From NCBI RefSeq assembly GCF_002964665.1, contig NZ_PQBZ01000042.1, forward strand, positions 304,904 through 368,903: a stretch of 64,000 bases of DNA. The letters are read 5' to 3'. Each line of letters begins with the position of its first letter. Within the stretch, counting starts at the first letter, position 1. The translations under genes and the position numbers were made by a program. The notes under the pieces are model-generated. The model saw nothing but the letters and a program-made list of their open reading frames with translations. It did no database searches and had not been told where the DNA came from. Below, one piece after another: positions 46,001-54,978 of this stretch. This DNA comes from Pseudoalteromonas sp. T1lg23B. Lineage in GTDB: Bacteria > Pseudomonadota > Gammaproteobacteria > Enterobacterales > Alteromonadaceae.

Positions 46001-47878
46001 GACTTATTACATCAGAGCGAGCTAAGTCAGGAACAGAATCACCTGACATCGGTGGCGAAAAATTCCGCATTAATGCTACTTAGGATCATTAATGACATCT
46101 TAGACTTTTCTAAAATTGAAGCGGGTAAGATGACCATCGACAAAGTAGCATTCAATTGGCGTAGCTTAGTGAAAGAGATTGCAGAGCTCCTTTCCCATCA
46201 AGTTAAGGAAAAGAACCTACAAATGTATTTTATGTTTGACCCAAGCTTGGGTTATTGGCAACTGGGCGATCCCATCAGAATAAGACAAATTTTATTAAAC
46301 CTGATAGGTAATGCAATTAAATTTACCAAAACCACCTCCAGTAAAATTGGCGTTATTGAGATACAAATAGCGTGTACGGGTGACAAGCACGAAAAGCTTC
46401 AGATAAGTGTAAAAGACAATGGCAAAGGTATGACAATTGAGCAGCAAAAGTCTTTATTTCAACCTTTTACACAAGCAGATAGCAGTATTCACCGACAGTT
46501 TGGAGGAACGGGACTCGGGCTCTCAATCACCCACAGGCTAACAACCATGATGCAAGGTCAGATAGCATGCCAGAGTCAGGAAAACGTTGGCAGCACATTC
46601 ACCGTAGAACTGCCCTACCAGATCTCTGTAGCCAAAGGTGAAGATACGGAAATTGACATATGCTTTAACAATACGAGTGTGTATATATTGGGCGATGATG
46701 ATATTTTCGAGCAGGATCTTCAAGCAAACTTAATAGCCCACGGAGCCAAATGCAAAATTGACAACTGGATGAATGTGAATGATAGTAAGCTCAACTCGCT
46801 AGATGCCAGCTACGTTATTGTCACGTTAGAGCGCTATCAACAAATTATCACCTCTGACTATCAATTCCAACCAAAAAATGACAAAACTGTGTACCTCATT
46901 TTGGTGGGTGACAACTTCACGATACCACTGCCAAAAGAAAGCTATTTTGAACCCATTTATTACAACCCATATTATAGCTTCAAAATAATAGAGCAACTCG
47001 CTATAAGAGAGGGCATTATCAGCCCTGAAGTGAAATTAGAGTCGGTTGCTAAACTCAATCAACTAGAACTCCCTAGCATCGAACAAGCGCAACGTGACAA
47101 TCAATTGATTTTGATAGTGGAAGACAATGCCTACAATCAGGAAGTGTTTAGACGCCAGTTAAGCCTTTTGGGCTATCAATGCATGATTGCAGAGCACGGG
47201 GCTATGGCACTGGAGTTTTTGGAAAGTTATTCATTTGCCTTAATCATTACTGACTGTCATATGCCTGTCATGGACGGTTATACATTTACCAAACAATACC
47301 GTCAGCTAGAAAAGAAAAATGCCTCAGGCCAGGAAACAGTCATCATCGCAGCAACCGCAAATGCACTCAGTGGTGAGCGTAGCAAATGCTTAGAGTGTGG
47401 CATGAACGATTACATATCCAAACCCATTGAACTGACTAAATTAAAGCAAATCTTACTTAAATGGATGCCAGATAATACGTCTATTGACGATCCTCACAAT
47501 GGTGTCACACATCACCTTGAGGCTACACCCAGCAACAGTACTATTGATTTACAGCAGCTATCGGAATTTGTTGGTGAAGACAAACAAGTTCAACGATTGT
47601 TTTTAGAGAGCTTTGTTTCAGACTCATCTCCCCTAATGCAATCGCTGGTTGGTCAACAAGCTGATCTTGGCCAAGTTCAACATTATGCTCATCAGTTGAA
47701 ATCTTCCGCCAAAGCCGTCGGAGCCAAAGTATTGGCCGATAGCTATCACGAGCTAGAAATAGCTGCAAAGGAACAGCAGCAAGACAAAATAGATGATTTG
47801 TTCCCACAATGTATTTCACACTTTGATGCTGTATGTTCTGAAATAACATCTATACTAAATTCTAGTTCTCGTGATTAG
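43052..47878 (+). CDS. Hybrid histidine kinase with NIT sensor, PAS, receiver and HPt domains
   Basis: 1608 residues. A first membrane helix (about 8-23) precedes a periplasmic NIT-like domain (LVFSLQRERGTSTIFYSQ), the nitrate/nitrite-sensing family. Two helices follow (about 303-325 and 345-362), then a second extracytoplasmic Cache-like region (about 365-605) and a helix (about 615-632). The cytoplasm has PAS regions (about 650-770 and 830-940), a coiled coil, HisKA with phospho-His970 (MSHEIRTPMNG), HATPase (GGTGLGLSI), a degenerate receiver-like region (about 1205-1310), a receiver with Asp1401 (DCHMPVMDG), and an HPt with His1547 (AHQLKSSAKAVGA). It is the unorthodox BvgS/TorS layout and can relay phosphate to a separate response regulator, probably the next gene. 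Confidence 0.92.
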   Translation: MRKKIKKSLCFIVLLGCFLILDYVLRLYDEVKLNHVAYTQVTLNSEQQLLIGQLVFSLQRERGTSTIFYSQKNINQFEILSKYKKETDQRLAQAISYFTEQKITTHLQGPITALNNIPTTLTQLRTKVSNKEVTKRELFQHYTKLIDSLLNTQLTILHSDTGTTKDTAKNDFSDYLNLLYAIEYAGKLRANVGEYLQSPPHSHSAHIANILYLYANHDHLLKTTSTSEKLQNTIVDILHSPEKSRIDGVINSVQTSGSAKIETTDWWLVSTDYINQLVELSAVIVEQHQHLSGQKQASAKQHLNMLILTMTAIALLITVFLYHAWEIMKTHKIGQNLSLNYWQLALVFMTFILVMLVTHRFSQRILNADLNTQLAGELRGNAIHTLQSAKEVWYRPIKTQLTDAQAYLSSVSDSELKSDAALKAYLSTHNLAIYDISEQSWLINGNDRLDMAIEQISPKFELAKYGKIVSTTVFLNDTLSAHFTTVAVNQNGIRPYLIWYSESNFSALKALLKSPFLSSDSTSFYFDKRHIITSFHEYTNHWFEEAFSNTSTSLTQLGALMPQPYNNFQGKSVLGILAWDNELSIGIGSEREVAAIGSLIDNVKNEFTIQLIVFLLLSSGALFIAFRVQNRAIEQLSQSEQQLEKDKIQLNIAQQIANMGSWEWQFGDTDVLISNELANMLNLSPEIHKYSLRSLLRYLTAQSRRALFVELKKHTALKPIKLQLATQNLSDITHVGFAASWQVAHYPQVNGDKFSTKNLVGIIKNVSRIVKEQTHQHQQQLALRAAREAALAKMEEAELQRTALESALLENKETEKLLQETLDSIPAFILLLDSQAKIKLVNQYWFKTQHANQFSGGLFLNTFFSVGDNCLDAINSLPLVKKRPLLDALNAAKYQDEYVAELECEYNVDGSPLWYEVIITTLETDNDKAILLYQHEITQRKQNSTLLEEAKAKAELANDAKSRFLATMSHEIRTPMNGVVGMLDLLHQSELSQEQNHLTSVAKNSALMLLRIINDILDFSKIEAGKMTIDKVAFNWRSLVKEIAELLSHQVKEKNLQMYFMFDPSLGYWQLGDPIRIRQILLNLIGNAIKFTKTTSSKIGVIEIQIACTGDKHEKLQISVKDNGKGMTIEQQKSLFQPFTQADSSIHRQFGGTGLGLSITHRLTTMMQGQIACQSQENVGSTFTVELPYQISVAKGEDTEIDICFNNTSVYILGDDDIFEQDLQANLIAHGAKCKIDNWMNVNDSKLNSLDASYVIVTLERYQQIITSDYQFQPKNDKTVYLILVGDNFTIPLPKESYFEPIYYNPYYSFKIIEQLAIREGIISPEVKLESVAKLNQLELPSIEQAQRDNQLILIVEDNAYNQEVFRRQLSLLGYQCMIAEHGAMALEFLESYSFALIITDCHMPVMDGYTFTKQYRQLEKKNASGQETVIIAATANALSGERSKCLECGMNDYISKPIELTKLKQILLKWMPDNTSIDDPHNGVTHHLEATPSNSTIDLQQLSEFVGEDKQVQRLFLESFVSDSSPLMQSLVGQQADLGQVQHYAHQLKSSAKAVGAKVLADSYHELEIAAKEQQQDKIDDLFPQCISHFDAVCSEITSILNSSSRD

Positions 47879-47913
47879 TACTTCTTCTAAAAATAGCTTT
47901 TTAAGGTTGTTTC

Positions 47914-49125
47914 ATGGATGCCAAACAGACATTCAAAATTGTTGCGATAGATGACAATAGCCTGATCCTCACACAGTTGCGACTGCTACTACAACATAAC
48001 TTCTCAGTAGACTTTCATGGCTTTACCAATGGTCCAGAAGCGTTGGATATGATTGCTAAACAGCATGTTGATATTATATTTTTAGATCTCAATATGCCGC
48101 AGATGGACGGCATTGAAGTGCTCAGGTACTTGTCCGACCTTAACGTTAAGTCAGCCATTGTTTTACTCAGTGGCGAAGATAACACCATTATAAAAATGGC
48201 AAAGAATCTAGCTCAACTGCGTGACCTAAACGTTGTTACTGGGATTGATAAACCCATCACACAAATTCAAATACAACACCTTATGTCATCGTTATTTGAT
48301 AACAATAAACCATCTAATGTGGGGTTAAATACACACACTTTCGACTACGATGATGTGTCGTTGGCAGTCAGCAACAAGCAAATGTGCCTGTATTTACAAC
48401 CTAAGCTATCTTTACCTGAAGAAAATATTGTTGGTGGCGAGTTTTTAGTACGCTGGAACCACCCTGAGTTTGGGCTATTAACGCCTTATTATTTTATCAA
48501 TATTATTGAAGAATCCGATCTCGTTCATGACTTCTCTATCTTTGTCGTAGATGAAGCGTTCGCATTTATTGAGAAGCACTTTGAAAAACTCAAGGAGTTA
48601 ACATTTAACATCAACTTAAGCGTCAAAAATTTAGAAGATATTCACCTTCCTGAGCGGTTGGCAGACCTAGCCAGCAGCTACAATGTGCCGCCACAAATGA
48701 TCTCTTTTGAAGTAACCGAAAGTCTACTCATTGAAAATCTCGCAGAGTCACTCGATGTGCTACTTCGACTTAGGCTAAAGGGTTTCTCTTTGTCTATTGA
48801 TGACTTCGGTACGGGCTACTCCTCTATTAAACAACTCAGCCAAATACCCTTTTGTGAACTAAAGTTGGATAGATGTTTTATCCATGGCTGCGCACTAGAT
48901 AAAGATAAACAAGCAATCATTGAAGCTACCGTTGCACTAGCTCATAAGTTGCATTTAAAAATTGTTGCTGAGGGGATAGAAAATCCCAATGACCTGAGCT
49001 TTTTAAATCATTACAAAATTGATTATGGCCAGGGGTACTTATTTGCACTGCCTCTGAAAAAAGTCAGCTTTTTAAAAGCGTTAGAACAGCAAAAACCTTA
49101 CTCTTTACGCGAAAATTATAATTAG
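47914..49125 (+). CDS. REC-EAL response regulator, cyclic-di-GMP phosphodiesterase
   Basis: 403 residues. Residues 1-125 are a receiver with phospho-Asp in IIFLDLNMPQMDG and conserved Lys in GIDKPI. Residues 145-390 are an EAL domain. The signature reads EFL, and catalytic residues are present in NINLS, EVTES, SIDDFGTGYSS, LKLD, AEGIEN and the final QGYLF. The domain should therefore hydrolyse c-di-GMP when phosphorylated or released. The gene starts 35 bases after the NIT-kinase stop. The kinase plus REC-EAL pairing resembles VieS/VieA of Vibrio and the Roc/Pvr systems of Pseudomonas; unlike VieA it has no DNA-binding domain. Confidence 0.93.
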   Translation: MDAKQTFKIVAIDDNSLILTQLRLLLQHNFSVDFHGFTNGPEALDMIAKQHVDIIFLDLNMPQMDGIEVLRYLSDLNVKSAIVLLSGEDNTIIKMAKNLAQLRDLNVVTGIDKPITQIQIQHLMSSLFDNNKPSNVGLNTHTFDYDDVSLAVSNKQMCLYLQPKLSLPEENIVGGEFLVRWNHPEFGLLTPYYFINIIEESDLVHDFSIFVVDEAFAFIEKHFEKLKELTFNINLSVKNLEDIHLPERLADLASSYNVPPQMISFEVTESLLIENLAESLDVLLRLRLKGFSLSIDDFGTGYSSIKQLSQIPFCELKLDRCFIHGCALDKDKQAIIEATVALAHKLHLKIVAEGIENPNDLSFLNHYKIDYGQGYLFALPLKKVSFLKALEQQKPYSLRENYN

Positions 49126-49238
49126 CAACTATACTAAGCATATTAAATATTACATAAAACAAGCTTAGTTAATGAAGCGATGTTGAAAACAACTATAAGT
49201 ATTGACCCTTTTCTTAATTGCTAACTAGGAAGTGAAAT

Positions 49239-50486
49239 ATGGCGCGTAAAGAAGTTGAACACGTAGAACGGCACCCAAAAGTTGTATTGCTTTGTGACGA
49301 CGTTGAAGAGCTAGGCGGTGTTACAGATGTTATTTCATCTCAAATCACGGCATTTAGAACACTCAGTAACTATGACAGCATGCAAGAAGTGCTATTGGAA
49401 GCTGCGCCTTTGGTGATCATTATCGCTATGTCTAGTGTCAGCCGCAGTGTTGAACTTTATAGTAAGTTAGCCAAACAAGGCGTTTTAGATTACCCCCATG
49501 AAAACATCCTGTTATGCGAAAATAAAGAATCGGGTATCGGTTTTAGATGTTGTATGAAAAGCATCTTCCGCGATTATTTTATTTACAAGCCCATGTATGA
49601 AAACTATCGCTTAAGAATGATATTACACAATGCGTTGTTTCGTTCTAAAGAAGCAAGCGAAGTTACCAATATTAGAGAAGAACACTTTGGCAGAATAGAT
49701 GACGAGCTAAAACAGCTTATTGATGATGCAGCTCAGTATCATAAAACCGCTGAGCAAACATTGAAAGATGCCAGAGAAAATTTAGACCAAACCGAAGGCT
49801 TGAACGAAGTACAAACTGCACTGATCCAGCAGCTTAAAAAACAACACATAACCCCGTTACTAGACAAGCTCGAATCACAACTTGCAGATAGTGTTAATGA
49901 ACTGACAAAAAGACTGAAGAACAAACAGATATCAGTTGCTGAACTATCCGCCCTTTTAACCGAACGCTCCATTCCCAATACCAGTCACCATGCATCACAA
50001 ATTAAAGAAGCCAGAGTCGTTACCGCAGTCAAGCAACCCAGTTATGACGATAGCTACGAAGACCACTTAGATTTAGAGCCCAAACCTGAGCCAGAAATCG
50101 AAGAGAGGAAACCCAAAAACGCTAAAATTATGGTGGTTGAAGACAATGAAATTTATCGAGAAATGATTAGTAAAATACTGCGCGATGAGGGACATAATGT
50201 CGAAAGTGTAAGTAGCGGCTTAACGGCTATTAAAATGCTTAGAAAACAAAAGTATGACCTGATTTTCATGGATTTATTTATGCCGGAGTTGGATGGCTAT
50301 AACACCACAAAGAACATACGCAACATTCCGAACTGTAAGTCCATTCCCATCATTGCATTAACCAGTAATAAGAACAAAGACCTGATCAGAAAATGGGCAA
50401 GCCTAGGCCTTGCGGCTTACATTGCTAAGCCATCAACAAAACAATCAATTTTGAAGGCCGTAGAGAAATGTAATGTGCATGCATAG
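49239..50486 (+). CDS. Double-receiver response regulator with coiled-coil linker
   Basis: 415 residues. Residues 10-135 form a receiver-like domain in which the phospho-acceptor strand reads LVIIIAMSSVSRS with no Asp, so it is probably a pseudo-receiver, although a Lys (IYKP) remains. Residues 140-250 form a helical coiled coil (EQTLKDARENLDQTEGLNEV). Residues 290-412 are a complete receiver (MVVEDNEIYREM, phospho-Asp in IFMDLFMPELDG, Thr in ALTSN, Lys in IAKP). There is no output domain, so it may act through protein contact or as a phosphate sink. It sits between the REC-EAL gene and the second hybrid kinase in the same direction. Confidence 0.85.
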   Translation: MARKEVEHVERHPKVVLLCDDVEELGGVTDVISSQITAFRTLSNYDSMQEVLLEAAPLVIIIAMSSVSRSVELYSKLAKQGVLDYPHENILLCENKESGIGFRCCMKSIFRDYFIYKPMYENYRLRMILHNALFRSKEASEVTNIREEHFGRIDDELKQLIDDAAQYHKTAEQTLKDARENLDQTEGLNEVQTALIQQLKKQHITPLLDKLESQLADSVNELTKRLKNKQISVAELSALLTERSIPNTSHHASQIKEARVVTAVKQPSYDDSYEDHLDLEPKPEPEIEERKPKNAKIMVVEDNEIYREMISKILRDEGHNVESVSSGLTAIKMLRKQKYDLIFMDLFMPELDGYNTTKNIRNIPNCKSIPIIALTSNKNKDLIRKWASLGLAAYIAKPSTKQSILKAVEKCNVHA

Positions 50487-50515
50487 CACTATTTAACATT
50501 GGATTGGGAACCAAT

Positions 50516-53221
50516 ATGAAATTAGAGATAACAAAAACACCAGCGTTGCTCGTCGGTGACGATCTAACCATACTGGACCTCAATGATGCTGCAATCACGC
50601 AACTGATGCTACAAGTTGAAGAAGTAAAAAACCAGCCTGTCGACCAATGCTTTGGCTTTCCTGAAAAGCCTTCAGTGACGCTACTGCGCACCTGGGCGCA
50701 TAATAGAGTTACACTAACCATAAAAAAGCTTCAAGCTGAGGTCATTATTCTTCCCCAGGAACACAACCATTTTCTATTTTTGATTCTTAATACCATTCCG
50801 TTAGAAGCTTACGAACAAATAACCCCAGCTGAACAAGTGATTGGTAGCTGGATGTATAACGCTAAAGAACACACTTTTCAGTTCTCCAATACATGTGCCG
50901 CATTGCTAGCATTAACTGAAAAAACGGCGGTTCCTCTGGAGACCTTGGTACAGTCTATCGACATGAACGATCGAGAAACACTGATAAGCACCTTCGACAA
51001 AGCGGACAAAGACAAAGCACCTTTTCATCTATCCTTAAAAACTGCGCACTCTTTGGACTCAACCCCTTTGCAACTTATCTGCCAAGGCACACAAGACGAT
51101 ACTGATAAGGTAATACTAAAAGGGCTGTTAAAAAGAGATATCTATTCACAAGTACTCAATTGCAAACTTCATGAACAAAATGAAAGTCGCAAGCGTGCCC
51201 TTGAAGGTGGCAGAATTGGCACTTGGAGTGCCACTCAAGTGGGGACACAGTGGTTTGTCAGATGGGATGAACAAACATGTAAATTATTACACGAACCACT
51301 GGACCAAAACTATGGTGATCTGGACAAATGGATCAGCTTTATCCATTCAAAAGACGCTGACGAGATAAAACGAGCCATAGAACATTCAATCAAAAGCAAA
51401 GAAAACTTTGAAAGGGAATATCGCTGTGTTTTAAAAGACGGTAACGCCTTGTATATTTACGCTAAAGGTGTGGTAAGTGATAACAAACAAACCCAGACTC
51501 GATGCCTTGACGGCGTGATAATCGATCACACTTCCATCTACGAAGCCCGCATGCGGCTGGAAGAATCAAATTTACTATTAGAAGCCAAAGTAAAATCCCG
51601 TACTGAAGAACTCAATCAAGCGGTTAAGCACGCCGAGATGGCAAGCCAATCCAAATCAGAGTTTTTATCCATGATGAGTCATGAACTGCGTACGCCGATG
51701 AACGCTATCATTGGTGCGCTTGACTTATTAACACACCAAGACAATAGCTTCGAAGAGCAAGAGCTACTCGACACCGCAGCGATAGCCGCCAATAACCTCG
51801 TTTCCATTCTCAATGATATTCTGGATATTAACAAAATTGAGGCTGGTAAGCTGGAACTAGACTGCTACGATTTTGACGTCTCAGACATGCTCAACAACAT
51901 TATCGTTATATTCGGTCCAATCGCACGACAAAAAGGCGTAAAGCTCAGCCTGTACGAATCAGTGGATATTCCGATACAACTCAATGGTGATGAAAATCGC
52001 ATTCGGCAGGTTCTTTTTAACCTAGTAAGCAACGCAATCAAGTTCAGTTGTAATAGCCACGACCAAGCTGGGCATGTGGTGATTGATGTCACGTGTGAAC
52101 AGGTGAACCGACTGGTCAACAAACTCATATTGTCAGTTAAAGACGATGGTATCGGTATCGATAATGATACGCTGAAAAGGCTTTTCACCCCATTCACTCA
52201 AGCAGATAAAAGTACAACTAGACGGTTTGGCGGAACCGGTCTTGGCCTAGCTATCTGCGGTAGGTTAATAGAGTTGATGGGGGGAGAAATTATTGTAAAC
52301 AGTGAGTTAGGTAAGGGCAGCGAATTTATTGTTAGCATTCCGATTTGGAACTTTAAACCCAGAGAGCATGAAGTAATCTTCTCATCCGCAAACATATATC
52401 ATCACATTGCGAGTGAACATAAAGTCGAGTATTTAGTAAAAAAACTCCAAATGTATATCGACGACGTAAAACAGGCTCCACTTGAGCAGATAGTCAACAT
52501 CAAGAGTGAGGGGGATGAGCTAAGTGATGAATTAAATATTGTGGTGATTACCGCTCAAGATGATATTCGTACCATAGACGCCAATTCTTTACCTTCCGGC
52601 AGGTTACTCATTATTTATAGCTTAAATATGTTTGAGCAACTCAAAGAACGATTTACTAATGTTATGATGCTTGACCTCAACACGTTGACTTTCTTTACAC
52701 TACATAAGTACTTGCTGTGTTTGAAAAATATGGATAGCCAAGCTTTATTAGAACTCAATGAAGATGACTTTGAGGTAGATCTAGACTTTGAATTAGACGC
52801 TAGCATGCAAAGCAATACCCAAGTGAACACTGTTACACACGCGGGCAACTTACCTATTCTTATTGTTGAAGATAACGAGTTCAATCAAAAGTTAATGGTT
52901 AAACAGCTGTCTCGCCTAGGCTACCAATGCGAACTGGCCTCAGATGGTATGCAAGGCCTGAAAATGTGGAAAAAAGGTGACTATGCTTTAGTCTTAACGG
53001 ACTGCCATATGCCAATAATGGATGGATTCGAATTAACCAGACAGATCAGAACTGAGGAAAACAAAAGCGCCCAAACACCCATCCCAATCATTGCGGTTAC
53101 TGGTGCCGCTATGAAAGGCGATCAAGAATTTTGTCTATCTGTTGGCATGTCTGATTTTATTAGCAAACCCGTAACGCTTGATAAGTTCAAAAATACAATC
53201 GAGAAATGGTATGGACATTAG
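50516..53221 (+). CDS. Cytoplasmic hybrid histidine kinase with PAS domains
   Basis: 901 residues from the ATG at 50516 with TTGGGAACC upstream; a TTG at 50504 is the alternative. There is no membrane helix. Residues 1-115 and 115-225 look like degenerate PAS regions. A PAS with GTWSATQVGTQWFVRWDEQT (about 230-345) is followed by a coiled coil, HisKA (MSHELRTPMNAIIGAL), HATPase (RQVLFNLVSNAIKFS, GGTGLGLA), an unclear linker and a receiver with Asp in LTDCHMPIMDG and Lys in ISKPVT. The HPt gene starts 11 bases before this gene's stop, supplying the phosphotransfer step. Confidence 0.92.
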   Translation: MKLEITKTPALLVGDDLTILDLNDAAITQLMLQVEEVKNQPVDQCFGFPEKPSVTLLRTWAHNRVTLTIKKLQAEVIILPQEHNHFLFLILNTIPLEAYEQITPAEQVIGSWMYNAKEHTFQFSNTCAALLALTEKTAVPLETLVQSIDMNDRETLISTFDKADKDKAPFHLSLKTAHSLDSTPLQLICQGTQDDTDKVILKGLLKRDIYSQVLNCKLHEQNESRKRALEGGRIGTWSATQVGTQWFVRWDEQTCKLLHEPLDQNYGDLDKWISFIHSKDADEIKRAIEHSIKSKENFEREYRCVLKDGNALYIYAKGVVSDNKQTQTRCLDGVIIDHTSIYEARMRLEESNLLLEAKVKSRTEELNQAVKHAEMASQSKSEFLSMMSHELRTPMNAIIGALDLLTHQDNSFEEQELLDTAAIAANNLVSILNDILDINKIEAGKLELDCYDFDVSDMLNNIIVIFGPIARQKGVKLSLYESVDIPIQLNGDENRIRQVLFNLVSNAIKFSCNSHDQAGHVVIDVTCEQVNRLVNKLILSVKDDGIGIDNDTLKRLFTPFTQADKSTTRRFGGTGLGLAICGRLIELMGGEIIVNSELGKGSEFIVSIPIWNFKPREHEVIFSSANIYHHIASEHKVEYLVKKLQMYIDDVKQAPLEQIVNIKSEGDELSDELNIVVITAQDDIRTIDANSLPSGRLLIIYSLNMFEQLKERFTNVMMLDLNTLTFFTLHKYLLCLKNMDSQALLELNEDDFEVDLDFELDASMQSNTQVNTVTHAGNLPILIVEDNEFNQKLMVKQLSRLGYQCELASDGMQGLKMWKKGDYALVLTDCHMPIMDGFELTRQIRTEENKSAQTPIPIIAVTGAAMKGDQEFCLSVGMSDFISKPVTLDKFKNTIEKWYGH

Positions 53222-53567
53222 TAACTTAGATAACCTACAAGTCCTTAATGAACAAGTGATGCTTGAGCTTTTAGGCGATGATACAAGCGAGATTAACAGT
53301 TTTCGCCAACAATTTTTACATCAAGCTAAAAGTAGCCTACAAAAAATTGCTGGCTTTTACCGCGAGCAACAATTCAAACAGATAAAAGATGAAGCCCACT
53401 ATTTAAAAACCTCAGCTAAAGCCATCGGGGCCGAGCGGTGTGCCTACTATTTACAACAGCTTGAAGATGCTTCACTGGAATTAGACAAAGCGCAATGCAA
53501 GAGCCATATTCAATCACTCAGTAGCGAAATAAAAGGGGTTTTCAGGGCATGTTCTGCTCAAACTTGA
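53211..53567 (+). CDS. Stand-alone HPt phosphotransfer protein
   Basis: 118 residues from the ATG at 53211, which overlaps the kinase stop by 11 bases and has GAGAAATGGT upstream. The HPt signature DEAHYLKTSAKAIGAERC carries the phosphorylatable His (about residue 65) inside a four-helix bundle. It probably takes phosphate from the receiver of the overlapping kinase and passes it to the REC-EAL or double-receiver protein. An ATG-like start at 53178 further upstream is less likely. Confidence 0.9.
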   Translation: MDISNLDNLQVLNEQVMLELLGDDTSEINSFRQQFLHQAKSSLQKIAGFYREQQFKQIKDEAHYLKTSAKAIGAERCAYYLQQLEDASLELDKAQCKSHIQSLSSEIKGVFRACSAQT

Positions 53568-53745
53568 GCATTTGAGAATACGTCACTATTTTAATCGCTT
53601 CCCTCCTCTCCTTGCTAAGTCAAAGTTCGCAAACATTATCAATCGGACCTGAGTTACAGTGTTTCCCGTTGCCCCATGAACAGATAACGTTTTTGGCTGT
53701 ATACTGCCTTTGGCTTTTAACGATGAGTATAAAAAGGATCGAAAT

Positions 53746-54621
53746 ATGACGCTCAAGAACACCACGAAACATATCTATAGACAAAGAATGCTCAGGGTGA
53801 TCGACTATGTGTATGAGCATCTCAATAGAGATCTGGATGTAAACACTCTGGCTGATTTGGCGAATATGTCAGCCTATCACTTTCACAGGATCTATCGTGA
53901 ATTTACTGGCGAGACAATCAATACCACCGTTAGAAGAATGCGTTTGTTTAAGGCGGCAACATTATTACTACACAGTAATTTGAGTCAAACTGATATCGCA
54001 AAGCAAGTACGGTATGCCAGTGTAGAGGCGTTTAATCGAGCTTTCAGCAAACACTATGGTGAAACTCCCAATCACTACCGACAGCACCGAACTTGTAAGC
54101 AGCTTGAACATGCTGTGTTTTATCCAGCCCATTTAAAGGAGTACACAACCATGTATACCGTTGAACAAATTGAAAATGAAGCCTTAACACTCATCGCTTT
54201 GCCACATCAAGGCGATTATATGCAAATCGGACAAGCATTTGAGAAGCTGCTAATGCTAGCAGGAAGTGCGGGGCTTGTAGATGAACGCAGCCGTTCATTT
54301 GGTATTTACTACGATGACCCGAAAACAGTCGCAAAAGAAGCGCTACGTTCTATGGCTTGCTTAAGCGTTAGTAGTACCGACATAGACTTACCTGATCCAG
54401 ATATACAGTTTATTCAATTACCACAAGGTAAGGCTGTCAGCGTGTTGTTTAAGGGTGACTATACCGAATTGGAAAAACCCTACGACTGGCTATTTGGCCA
54501 TTGGTTGCCGAACAATCAGGTGGAATTAGCTGATTTTCCACCGTTTGAAGAGTACTTAAATGATGTAAGAGAGACTCCGCCTTCAGAATTACTTACCCGA
54601 ATTAACTGTTTAATTAAGTAA
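53746..54621 (+). CDS. AraC-family regulator with GyrI-like effector domain
   Basis: 291 residues from the ATG at 53746, with AAGGATCG in front; an earlier TTG at 53710 is possible. The first 105 residues are the two AraC helix-turn-helix motifs (LADLANMSAYHFHRIYREF and IAKQVRYASVEAFNRAFSKH). The rest is a GyrI-like/effector-binding domain (EQIENEALTLIALPHQGDYMQIGQAFEKL to the end). Such MarA/Rob-like proteins respond to small hydrophobic compounds and control efflux or stress genes. The target is unknown. Confidence 0.88.
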   Translation: MTLKNTTKHIYRQRMLRVIDYVYEHLNRDLDVNTLADLANMSAYHFHRIYREFTGETINTTVRRMRLFKAATLLLHSNLSQTDIAKQVRYASVEAFNRAFSKHYGETPNHYRQHRTCKQLEHAVFYPAHLKEYTTMYTVEQIENEALTLIALPHQGDYMQIGQAFEKLLMLAGSAGLVDERSRSFGIYYDDPKTVAKEALRSMACLSVSSTDIDLPDPDIQFIQLPQGKAVSVLFKGDYTELEKPYDWLFGHWLPNNQVELADFPPFEEYLNDVRETPPSELLTRINCLIK

Positions 54622-54978
54622 TTACCCAACTAGCTAAGCAAGTACAGCTACACATTGCGTGTAGCTGTCACCAAGCAAACTAGTTTGCTTCTGACTCAAT
54701 ACTGTCCGGAAAAATGTTTACTGTGTTACCAGTTAACTTTCTACCCCGTTGGTTTCTAGCTTATCGAGTGTATTCTATGTTGTATTTTTTGTTCGGATAC
54801 ATAACACAAAGCCTTTAAACCAAAACCGTAAACAAGTCCCAGCACGCCGACTGAGCCTCAAAAGCTCACACTTAAGTGACTATCCTTTTTGATGCGAGTC
54901 TCTACACCTCGACACTTGCTTGATTTCCAAGTGAATACTCAGTGGTCAGGTGAACGTGATTTCGACAACAAACGGGTC
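54622..54978. other. Intergenic region between converging genes
   Basis: 357 bases after the AraC regulator, ahead of the 3' end of the minus-strand kinase. It holds one hairpin (listed separately). I see no convincing gene; a plus-strand frame entering the kinase gene at 54889 is a shadow. Confidence 0.45.
54644..54668 (+). terminator. Hairpin after the AraC regulator
   Basis: ACAGCTACAC (54644-54653) pairs perfectly with GTGTAGCTGT (54659-54668) around ATTGC, 22 bases after the stop codon. It has no T tract, so termination is only probable. Confidence 0.5.
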
